From an uncultured Lachnospiraceae bacterium (GTDB lineage: Bacteria; Bacillota; Clostridia; Lachnospirales; Lachnospiraceae): DNA of 22,560 bases. The notes below the pieces were generated by a model, which searched no databases, was not told the DNA's origin, and was given only the letters and a program-made list of their open reading frames with translations. The position numbers and the translations under genes were made by a program. Location of the stretch: the NCBI GenBank assembly GCA_946538445.1, contig CAMNGO010000012.1, positions 1 through 22,560 of the forward strand, written 5' to 3'. Each line of letters starts with the position of its first letter. Position 1 is the stretch's first letter. Below are positions 14,633 to 21,466 of this stretch, piece after piece.

Positions 14633-15424
14633 CTATCCTTTTCTTGGGAGTCTGGGGCCCCGGACTTTCCGGATCCTTTCATCCCCTTCCCGCATCTTCC
14701 GGATCAGTTCTTCTTTCAGTTCCTGTATCTCGGACCGGATCAGCATCTCACGGGTCCGGGGGTAATCCATGGGAACTTCATACCGCTCCATCCTACGGAC
14801 GGGTCTGTCCGCCACCACGTAAATCTCTTTCGATAAAAAGAGGGCCTCCTCCACATCGTGGGTGATGAAAAGGATTGTCTTATTCAGTTTCATCCATTGG
14901 TCAAGAAGCCATTCCTGCAGGGAGATTCTGGTCAGGTAGTCCAGGGCAGAAAAGGGTTCGTCCAGGAGCAGCAGGTCAGAACCGGCACAAAGTGTCCTGG
15001 CAAATGCCACCCTCTGTCTCATTCCTCCGGACAGTTCTCTGGGGTATTTGTCCGCAACATCCCCCAGTCCCACCAGATCCAGCATCCGGGCTGCGATCTC
15101 TTTCTGTTGGGCTTTCTTCACCCCCTGGATCCTCATGGGGAGACATACATTCTTCTCCACCGTGCTCCAGGGGAGGAGGAGATCATTTTGCGGCATATAT
15201 GAACAGAAATTCTTCATCCCGCTGATATCCTTCCCTTCCAGAAGGATTTCTCCCGACCGGATATGTTCCAGCCCGTTCAGAAGACGAAAGATGGTACTTT
15301 TTCCACTGCCGCTGGCCCCGATGATACTGGTGAAAGTTCCTTTTTCTATGGAGAAGGAAAGATTCTCGATCAGGGGGTGGTCCGCTCCTTCATATTGAAA
15401 TGTAACCTTTTTAAATTCCAGCAT
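14633..15424 (-). CDS. ABC transporter ATP-binding protein, ThiZ-like
   Basis: Cytoplasmic ATPase of the importer, 263 residues. Walker A GASGSGKST, Q-loop YMPQNDLLLPW, signature LSGGMRQRVAFART, Walker B LLLLDEPFSALD, and H-loop ITHDVEEA, typical of the nitrate/sulfonate/taurine/thiamine-precursor group. AAGGAG lies about 10 nt upstream, and the start is 5 nt after the tenA stop, so the two are tightly coupled. Confidence 0.9.
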   Translation of the reverse strand: MLEFKKVTFQYEGADHPLIENLSFSIEKGTFTSIIGASGSGKSTIFRLLNGLEHIRSGEILLEGKDISGMKNFCSYMPQNDLLLPWSTVEKNVCLPMRIQGVKKAQQKEIAARMLDLVGLGDVADKYPRELSGGMRQRVAFARTLCAGSDLLLLDEPFSALDYLTRISLQEWLLDQWMKLNKTILFITHDVEEALFLSKEIYVVADRPVRRMERYEVPMDYPRTREMLIRSEIQELKEELIRKMREGDERIRKVRGPRLPRKG

Positions 15425-15429
15425 AAATC

Positions 15430-16110
15430 CTAATCTCCTTCAGGGAAGCTGCACTCCCATGCCATATCCCAGAATCCGATCTCAAACCTGCTGCTCTCGT
15501 CAAAAATCTCCTGGTAGCGGGTTTTCTCCTTCTCAGTGGCGTCCTGGGTAATAAGTTCACACATTTTAACCGCATGATCATATATTTTCTTATATCCGTC
15601 CCCACTGTATTCCTCGATCCAGTGGCGGAAGTAATTGCCCTCCAGGCTGCCTTTCTTTGTAGCTTCCTCCAGACAGTATAAACCGATATGGTAGTAGCTG
15701 AGGGCACAGGGCAGAACCGCCATGATTCCCTCCTCCATGGTCCCTTCGGAAGCAATCCTCATCATATAATTCACATAATCTCTGCATCCCGGCAAGGCAG
15801 GATGTTCCAAAGCCATCTCCTCCGTGTATCCTGCTTCCGCCAGATAGCGGATATGCATCATATCCTCCTCGGAATGAATCAGGCCCATGTCTTCATGAAT
15901 CATTCTCATGACAGCCACATCCTTAGCCTTGATGAAAGTATGGGCATACACTTTGGCATAATCCACCAGATACTTGCTGTCCTGAATCAGATAGAGACAG
16001 AACTTGTCCTTGTCTAAGCTTCCGTCGATCATGCCCTGGATAAACGGATGAGAATAATACTTCTGCCAGATCTCCTGGGCGTTGGCGATCAGTTCCCCGG
16101 TAAATGTCAT
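15430..16110 (-). CDS. tenA: TenA family aminopyrimidine aminohydrolase (thiaminase II)
   Basis: Hydrolyses aminopyrimidine breakdown products of thiamine to HMP, allowing salvage. ATG 16110 has AAGGAGG 9 nt upstream; a TTG at 16119 would overlap that site. 226 residues. Residues matching Bacillus subtilis TenA fall at the same numbers: D44 and Y47 (LIQDSKYL), C135 (VLPCALSYY) and Y139. The C-terminal Glu is E210 in RFEIGFWDMAW. First gene after the TPP riboswitch; with the importer that follows it forms a complete uptake-and-salvage unit. Confidence 0.95.
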   Translation of the reverse strand: MTFTGELIANAQEIWQKYYSHPFIQGMIDGSLDKDKFCLYLIQDSKYLVDYAKVYAHTFIKAKDVAVMRMIHEDMGLIHSEEDMMHIRYLAEAGYTEEMALEHPALPGCRDYVNYMMRIASEGTMEEGIMAVLPCALSYYHIGLYCLEEATKKGSLEGNYFRHWIEEYSGDGYKKIYDHAVKMCELITQDATEKEKTRYQEIFDESSRFEIGFWDMAWECSFPEGD

Positions 16111-16145
16111 CTGCGGCAACCTCCTTAAGTAGTTGTTTGATCAGG

Positions 16146-16180
16146 AAATAAAAAGGGAGATACCCGCGCAGGTATCTCCT
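16146..16180 (-). terminator. TPP-riboswitch-controlled terminator ahead of tenA
   Basis: On the minus strand, 9-bp stem GGAGATACC / GGTATCTCC (16156-16164 with 16171-16179), then CTTTTTATTT. It is expected to form when TPP is bound. Confidence 0.88.
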
Positions 16181-16199
16181 CAAAACATACATCACATAT

Positions 16200-16283
16200 A
16201 TTTCTTCCCTACGTTGGCATTATCCAAATCAGGTTTCGGGTCGAGATCTTCCTCTCCTCTCAGCCGGCCTCCCCAGCTCCCCG
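16200..16283 (-). ncRNA. TPP (THI-box) riboswitch
   Basis: Minus strand contains GGGGAGC...GGCTGAGAGG, ACCCGAAACCTGATTTGGA and TAATGCCAACGTAGGGAA, the standard conserved blocks in the right order. A terminator and tenA lie downstream, so the thiamine salvage and uptake operon is off when TPP is abundant. Confidence 0.97.
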
Positions 16284-16297
16284 TGTTTGTATTCATC

Positions 16298-16326
16298 ATT
16301 CTATCAGTTGTTGAATAAAAAAGCAA
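16298..16326 (-). promoter_or_regulatory. SigA-like promoter of the thiamine salvage operon
   Basis: Minus strand TTGCTT (16321-16326), 17 nt, TAGAAT (16298-16303), directly upstream of the TPP riboswitch and only 10 bp after the rsmJ stop. Confidence 0.7.
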
Positions 16327-16336
16327 GAATTAACAT

Positions 16337-17098
16337 TTATTTACATCTTTTGTCCTGTAAGTTGACAAAGCAATCATATCGGATCGCTTTGCCCGATATG
16401 GAGTAATCCGGTTTTACTCCGGCCAGATAAGGACCCTTTAAGGGCCTCTTGATCACCAGCCTCCTGGGGCCGGCATTCCATGCCGCATCAAACAGCTTCT
16501 CCTCATCCGAGCAGGGCCGCTCCAGTTTCTGCAACAGCTGAAATTTCTTTTTGATCAGGCCACTTTTCTTTCGCTCCGGAAACATGGGGTCCAGCAGGAC
16601 CAGGTCCGGAGGCGTATCCAGGCCGGACAGGCCTTCGATACTGTCCCCTTCCCGCACATGCATCCGGCTTACCGCCTCTTTCAGTTCAGGAACTGAAGAG
16701 GCACGCCTCAGAGAATCCTTAAGCATAGCCGCGATCACTGGATTCAGTTCATAGAGGACTACCTGATAACCGGCAGCGGCAAGCAGCAGGGAGTCCTCCC
16801 CCATACCTGCCGTGGCATCCACAGCCACAGGATGTTCCTCCGGATGCTTCATCCGGGAAGCTTTCACCAGGAATTCCCTTTGCAGATTATTCTTCTTTAG
16901 TCTGGGGATCATGTGGGTCAGGTCCCCCTGCATCTCCAGACCTTCCCCGCAAAGGCTAAGTCCGTCTTTATGGAACCGAAGGATCAGATCTTCCCTTTCC
17001 TCCTGAAACGGATCACTCAGGATCAATGGTACATTCAGTTTATCAGCCAGTAGGCGGGCCTCTGTAAGATCACCGCCTTCTTCCACATATACAATCAT
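16337..17098 (-). CDS. rsmJ: RsmJ-like 16S rRNA (guanine-N2) methyltransferase
   Basis: Class I SAM methyltransferase of the RsmJ family, which in E. coli modifies G1516 of 16S rRNA. The ATG at 17098 has GGTGA 7 nt upstream; a GTG at 17107 adds three residues. About 253 residues. The SAM-binding motif is DATAGMGEDSLLLAAAG, and the acidic strand end is LYELNPVIAAML. The catalytic-type motif LDPMFPERKKSGLIKKK is characteristic of RsmJ. The N-terminal region (1-85) is a smaller alpha/beta domain, as in the family. It follows the NUDIX gene by 21 bp. Confidence 0.86.
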   Translation of the reverse strand: MIVYVEEGGDLTEARLLADKLNVPLILSDPFQEEREDLILRFHKDGLSLCGEGLEMQGDLTHMIPRLKKNNLQREFLVKASRMKHPEEHPVAVDATAGMGEDSLLLAAAGYQVVLYELNPVIAAMLKDSLRRASSVPELKEAVSRMHVREGDSIEGLSGLDTPPDLVLLDPMFPERKKSGLIKKKFQLLQKLERPCSDEEKLFDAAWNAGPRRLVIKRPLKGPYLAGVKPDYSISGKAIRYDCFVNLQDKRCK

Positions 17099-17119
17099 AT
17101 CTTTCACCGGATAAAAGCC

Positions 17120-17671
17120 TCAGCTCATCAGTTTATGTCTGAAATAAAATGCCAGAGCCGTACCCATATAGGCATGGGTCAGTTCATGGTCCCCGTAGCG
17201 CCGGATCACTTCCTCAATAGGTATCTCCTCAAAGCGGAGCAGCTCGTCCTCATCCAGGTGCTGCTGACCCGTCTGAACCAGGTCTTCCGCCAGAAATACG
17301 GAGAAATGATTTTTGAACAAGGCCGTATTGGAGCTGACCCGTCCCAGGAAAGTCATCCTGCCTGCCCGGTAGCCGGTTTCTTCTTCCAACTCCCGCAGTG
17401 CTGTGACTTTCGGTTCTTCCTTGGGGTCCATAACACCCCCGGGGAACTCTAAAGTCAGATTATCCTCCCCATGTCGCCATTGTCTCACCAGGACGAAGTT
17501 CCCTTCATGAACCGGGATCACGACTACCCAGTCCGGCGCGCTTATACCCACATAGTCCCCCTCCATGCCGGAGGCTGTCACCTCTTTTTGCAGGTACACA
17601 TCAAATACCGGCGTATGGAGGATCTGTTCTTTTTCTATTGTCTTCCAGATTAAATCATCATATTTTCCCAT
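17120..17671 (-). CDS. NUDIX hydrolase, ADP-ribose pyrophosphatase-like
   Basis: 183 residues. A complete Nudix box lies at about 76-98: GGVMDPKEEPKVTALRELEE followed by ETG, fitting GX5EX7REUXEEXGU. An N-terminal beta domain (TPVFDVYLQKEV) is typical of ADP-ribose or nucleoside-diphosphate-sugar hydrolases; the natural substrate cannot be fixed. The ribosome site is weak (TGAGAT). It lies 17 bp after the ABC-F stop, so it is probably cotranscribed. Confidence 0.88.
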   Translation of the reverse strand: MGKYDDLIWKTIEKEQILHTPVFDVYLQKEVTASGMEGDYVGISAPDWVVVIPVHEGNFVLVRQWRHGEDNLTLEFPGGVMDPKEEPKVTALRELEEETGYRAGRMTFLGRVSSNTALFKNHFSVFLAEDLVQTGQQHLDEDELLRFEEIPIEEVIRRYGDHELTHAYMGTALAFYFRHKLMS

Positions 17672-17688
17672 ATTATCTCAATACCTGT

Positions 17689-19455
17689 CTACCGGTCAGG
17701 CGCCCCGTCGATCAGGACTGCCAGTTTCCGGCACCCTTCCTTTGCCTTCTCGTAATCTTTCATCCGAAGATAGGACTGGATCTTTTGTTCCAATTCTTTT
17801 TTCTCTTTCTCGAATTCCGTGTACCTGCTGCTGAAATGTCTCTTGTAGATCATCTTGCGGAAGGCCCGGCCGCTCATCCGGCGAATCTGCCTGTCCTCCA
17901 CATACAGCACATAATCCACACAGTTTACTATGGTGTAAAAATCATGGGAGACCATGAGGATGGTACCGGGATACTCCCGGATGGCCCCTTCCAGCGCTTC
18001 CTGGGCATACAGATCCAGATGGCTGGAAGGTTCGTCCAGGAGAAGGATCTCCGTGTTCATCCTGCCCAGTATGGCAAGCTGGATCATGTTTTTCTCCCCT
18101 CCGGACAGTTCCGATAGGCGCTGGTCTGCCATCTCACTTGGGAAACAGTATTTATTCAGATAGGCTTCCGTCTCAGCCCTGTTTTCCAGGCCCAGTTTCT
18201 CGAAGATCTGGTATAAGGTCTCTGACTCATCATAAAGGTTGGAATAGATCTGGGACAGGTATCCTACCCGGCCGGTATGTTCATTTTTCTCTTCTTCCTC
18301 AGAGGCGGAAGATTCCTGCAGCATCTCATAGATATCATGCAATAAGGTGGTTTTTCCCGTACCGTTGGGGCCTACCAGGGCCACCTTCTCCCCGGGACCG
18401 ATCTCGAAGGATACATGCTCCAGCAAGGTCTCCCCGAAGGATAAGGAATAATCCTCCACGGTAATCTTTCCATTTTGGACGGGGTCAGACCCCATCCACA
18501 AATGAATCTCCGGCTCTCTCACTTCCACAAAAGGCTCCTTGATGGCTTTCTCCTTCAGTCTCTCCAGGAGGGAAACCCGCGCTTTCAGCTGTCTGCCCTT
18601 GGCGGAATTATCGATATATGTAGCTTCCTTCCGGATCCGTTCCACCACCTTTTGCTGACGTTGGATCTCTTTCTGGTCCCGGGCGGCACCTTCCTGCATC
18701 TCCACCTTCCGGGAGAGCAATGCCAGCTGATAATCCATATAGGAACCATCAAATTCCTGGATATCTTTATCCTCCAGATGAAGGATCTTATCAAAGCAGT
18801 TATTCAGCAGAAATCGGTTGTGGGTGATCACCAGGATGGTCTTGGGGTAAGAACGGATCAGATTGCACAAGCCGGAGAGATTGTCAAAATCCAGGAACAC
18901 ATCCGGTTCGTCCATGATCAGCAGGTCCGGAAAGCGCATCATCTGGCGTATGATCTGCATCAGTTTGAATTCTCCTCCGCTGATCCGGGAGACGGGCACC
19001 TCCTCGATCTGGCTTAATCCCGCCAGTTTCAGTTGTTTGTGGATGTTGGTTTCGTAGTTCTCCCCGTCCACTGCCGCAAATGCATCCAGGCTTTCCTGGT
19101 ATCGTTCCATGATCTCATCGAAATCCGTAGCCGTCTCCATCTCCAGACAGATTGCTTCCTGTTCTTTAAGCATCTCTCTGAAATCCTGGGCGAGATAATC
19201 ATACACATTGGATAAAAGTTCCCTGTCATGAACCACATATTGAGCTACATAGCCGGTTTTCAAGGATTCTTTCTTTCGGATCTTTCCGGTGTAGAGATAT
19301 TCATCCTCATGAATGATCATATCGATCAAGGTAGTTTTTCCGGAACCGTTACTTCCGATGAGAGCCGCATGCTGCCCTTCTTCAATATGAAACGATATAT
19401 TCTGGTACAGGTCCTTTTCCGGAAAGGAATAGGACAGATTCTCAACTCTGATCAT
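17689..19455 (-). CDS. ABC-F family ATPase, divergent
   Basis: Two tandem ATPase domains without membrane helices, the layout of ribosome-acting ABC-F proteins. ATG 19455 has AGGAG 5 nt upstream; an in-frame codon at 19479 lies within a hairpin. 588 residues. Domain 1: GSNGSGKTT, SRISGGEFKLMQI, then LLIMDEPDVFLDF instead of the usual DEPTNHLD. The linker (about 250-320) is charged and helical. Domain 2: GPNGTGKTT, LSGGEKNMIQLAI, LLLDEPSSHLDLYA. The C-terminal 60 residues form a Lys/Glu-rich helical extension. Residues LWMGSDPVQ at the linker/domain 2 border are encoded by the 13-bp palindrome at 18481. It may be a translation factor or an antibiotic-protection protein; the linker tip alone does not allow assignment. 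Confidence 0.88.
   Translation of the reverse strand: MIRVENLSYSFPEKDLYQNISFHIEEGQHAALIGSNGSGKTTLIDMIIHEDEYLYTGKIRKKESLKTGYVAQYVVHDRELLSNVYDYLAQDFREMLKEQEAICLEMETATDFDEIMERYQESLDAFAAVDGENYETNIHKQLKLAGLSQIEEVPVSRISGGEFKLMQIIRQMMRFPDLLIMDEPDVFLDFDNLSGLCNLIRSYPKTILVITHNRFLLNNCFDKILHLEDKDIQEFDGSYMDYQLALLSRKVEMQEGAARDQKEIQRQQKVVERIRKEATYIDNSAKGRQLKARVSLLERLKEKAIKEPFVEVREPEIHLWMGSDPVQNGKITVEDYSLSFGETLLEHVSFEIGPGEKVALVGPNGTGKTTLLHDIYEMLQESSASEEEEKNEHTGRVGYLSQIYSNLYDESETLYQIFEKLGLENRAETEAYLNKYCFPSEMADQRLSELSGGEKNMIQLAILGRMNTEILLLDEPSSHLDLYAQEALEGAIREYPGTILMVSHDFYTIVNCVDYVLYVEDRQIRRMSGRAFRKMIYKRHFSSRYTEFEKEKKELEQKIQSYLRMKDYEKAKEGCRKLAVLIDGAPDR
18481..18493. repeat. 13-bp palindrome GGGGTC(A/T)GACCCC, copy in ABC-F gene
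   Basis: GGGGTCAGACCCC, flanked on the coding strand by AT to give in-frame M-G-S-D-P. It has the same core as three copies in the beta-galactosidase gene. Confidence 0.8.
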
Positions 19456-19468
19456 AGCAGCTCCTAAC

Positions 19469-19500
19469 TGAATCGGCATCGCCAGGGCGATGCCGATTCA
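19469..19500. repeat. 15-bp perfect inverted repeat upstream of the ABC-F gene
   Basis: TGAATCGGCATCGCC / GGCGATGCCGATTCA separated by 2 bases. It sits between the L,D-transpeptidase stop (19525) and the ABC-F ribosome site (19461-19465). There is no T tract on the minus strand after it, so it is a poor terminator by itself and may be a processing or attenuation element. Confidence 0.75.
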
Positions 19501-19524
19501 AAAATGATATATTTCGGATAATAT

Positions 19525-20901
19525 TTAATGAATGATAACCGGGAAACCCACCTTCATGTTCTCATACAGTTTCTTGGCAAATGCCGGTGGAAGATTGATA
19601 CATCCATGAGATCCATTGTAAGTAAAGATGTTTCCGCCGAATTGCTTTCTCCAGGAGGCATCATGGAAGCCTTCACCCAGGTCCAGGTTAAAGGGCAGCC
19701 AGTAGGATACCGTCACCGGATTCTCCCGCATAGCATAATTCCTCTGTTTCTTCTCGATCATATAGACACCCTTGTCGGTATCTCTTCCTTTGGAGGAATC
19801 CCCGGAGACAAAATCAGACTCCATGGTCACCTTTCCATTTACCACCACCCAGAGATGCTGGTCGGAGATGCTGGCATCGATGTAGCTGTCCCCGATGTCA
19901 TTGTTTCTGTCTTTCCGGGCCGCATCCTGCAGGTACTTGGGTTCCCGGGTCACCGTCTCACCTGCCTTGATGTTATCGATCATGGCAGTTCTCTCATCGA
20001 TCAAACCTACCTGCCAGCCGTAGAAACCACCGGATACGGTGAATTCACCGCTGCCGGGGGAGACGATGGTACGTGTTTTACCTACCGTATTGAATACAGG
20101 GAATAGTTTCTCCGTGATATACTGTTTCATGTATTCTTTATCAAAAGTAATCTCAAAGTCCTTGCTCACGTTGATAAATGTATGGATATCATTTCTGTCC
20201 AGTGTGAATTTACATCCGGAATCCTCGTAATTGATCACTGTTCCCATATATTTATCTAAGGTTGCCTTGGCTTTCTGGACGATATCATCCTTGGCAAAGT
20301 ATTTCGGCTGCACATAGTAGGCATTGCTTGCCAGGTCGATCTCAGTCTCGCCCGCCAGAATCGCATCCTTTATTCCATTGAAGAAGACCTCGGGCTCTAT
20401 GGTGTTCCCAATAATCTCATCCACGATCACATAATCCTTCTGCGTGTCATTGTACTCGATCCTGGAATCCACAGGTCCCTGGGGATTGGCAGGAGTCATA
20501 CATGGCAGAGCTTCCATGGTAGCCCGCAGTTTCTCCTCATCCAAACGGAGCCCCATGGCATTGTTCTCATGTTTCAGGAAGATGTCGCGGAACCAGTATG
20601 CTTCCTCCTGGTTATCCAGGTAATTTTTGATCTCTTCAATCCCGGTATAAGCCAGGCTGCAGTTCTGGGCAGAGATCATCATGGTTCCTTCCGGGGATTT
20701 GATTCCAAGGACATATTTGCTCAGATGCTCCCCGAGAAGATCCTCCGCTTCCGGTCTGGCCTTCATGCTCACATCCACCCCGTTGATGAATGTCTTGGGA
20801 TAGAAATGGTCCATAAAATAATATCTTCCTGCTATATATACACTGATAAGTATGACAGATATAACGGCGATGGTTATACCTGCAATCTTCCAAGTTTTCA
20901 C
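19525..20901 (-). CDS. L,D-transpeptidase (YkuD) with peptidoglycan-binding domain
   Basis: Membrane-anchored cell-wall cross-linking enzyme making 3-3 type bonds or attaching proteins. The GTG start at 20901 is supported by GGGGAGGT 7 nt upstream. 458 residues. One transmembrane helix (about 5-27) precedes a PG_binding_4/YoaR-like region (about 35-330, ending in GGFYGWQVGLIDERT). The YkuD domain is C-terminal (about 335-458). The catalytic motif is SHGCINLPP with C434, and the upstream His is in EGFHDASWR. The lone promoter at 20934-20963 reads it first, with ABC-F, NUDIX and rsmJ downstream on the same strand. Confidence 0.95.
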   Translation of the reverse strand: MKTWKIAGITIAVISVILISVYIAGRYYFMDHFYPKTFINGVDVSMKARPEAEDLLGEHLSKYVLGIKSPEGTMMISAQNCSLAYTGIEEIKNYLDNQEEAYWFRDIFLKHENNAMGLRLDEEKLRATMEALPCMTPANPQGPVDSRIEYNDTQKDYVIVDEIIGNTIEPEVFFNGIKDAILAGETEIDLASNAYYVQPKYFAKDDIVQKAKATLDKYMGTVINYEDSGCKFTLDRNDIHTFINVSKDFEITFDKEYMKQYITEKLFPVFNTVGKTRTIVSPGSGEFTVSGGFYGWQVGLIDERTAMIDNIKAGETVTREPKYLQDAARKDRNNDIGDSYIDASISDQHLWVVVNGKVTMESDFVSGDSSKGRDTDKGVYMIEKKQRNYAMRENPVTVSYWLPFNLDLGEGFHDASWRKQFGGNIFTYNGSHGCINLPPAFAKKLYENMKVGFPVIIH

Positions 20902-20933
20902 TCTATCTACCTCCCCTAAACATTTCTATGTGG

Positions 20934-20963
20934 AGTATAACATGAAACCCCTCAGGATTCCAA
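20934..20963 (-). promoter_or_regulatory. SigA-like promoter of L,D-transpeptidase
   Basis: Minus strand TTGGAA (20958-20963), 18 nt, TATACT (20934-20939). Divergent from the promoter of the VanZ-like gene. Confidence 0.6.
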
Positions 20964-20991
20964 GCCCGAAAAAATCAGTAAATCTTCCACA

Positions 20992-21020
20992 TTGTTCCTC
21001 ATGTTGCTCTGTGATAAATT
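20992..21020 (+). promoter_or_regulatory. Possible SigA-like promoter of VanZ-like gene
   Basis: TTGTTC (20992-20997), 17 nt, TAAATT (21015-21020), 38 nt before the start codon. Both boxes are only fair matches. Confidence 0.45.
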
Positions 21021-21058
21021 ATGGGTCGATAAGACAAAGAAAAAAGGAGCCAAAAACC

Positions 21059-21466
21059 ATGAGAGAATTTGTATATTCAATGATTCGCATCGTAACAGAT
21101 ATCCATTCAAAGATCCTGAGCTGGAACAACGGCTATGAGGGTACTTTTACAGATAAACAATTACATTTCTGGGTGATCGGGATCGTTGGGATGGCATTAC
21201 TGTTTGTCATCTATCCCCTGTTCGCCATGCTGGCCAAGCACCACATCCTGGTGGTAGCCTGGATTTATGTGTTCACCTTGATGGTTGTGATGGCTTTTGC
21301 CATCGAGATCGGACAAGGCTACACCGGAACCGGTGTCATGGATTCAGAAGATATCGTATCAGGTCTCACCGGATTCATGTATTTATTTGCCATTTTCGCA
21401 GTTATCAAGGTAGTGTGTTCCTCCATTTTCAAACTCACAAAAAGTCTTCGAAAACGCGAGGCCTGA
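21059..21466 (+). CDS. Small membrane protein, VanZ-like
   Basis: 135 residues with about four hydrophobic segments (38-58, 62-83, 98-118 and part of the N-terminus). ATG 21059 has AAAAAGGAG 9 nt upstream. The arrangement D32-K33-x2-H36 before the first strong helix, E83-I-x-Q86 after the second, and D98-I99 before the third matches the VanZ-like pattern (DKxxH, ExxQ, DI), though overall similarity looks distant. The function of such proteins is generally unclear; envelope association is the safe statement. Its last 32 bases overlap the end of the convergent beta-galactosidase gene. Confidence 0.72.
   Translation: MREFVYSMIRIVTDIHSKILSWNNGYEGTFTDKQLHFWVIGIVGMALLFVIYPLFAMLAKHHILVVAWIYVFTLMVVMAFAIEIGQGYTGTGVMDSEDIVSGLTGFMYLFAIFAVIKVVCSSIFKLTKSLRKREA

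Noticed and set aside
13792..14865. 357-codon plus-strand open frame across the thiamine importer genes
   Set aside because: Crosses two real genes on the other strand and their spacer, His/Gln/Ser-rich, no ribosome site.
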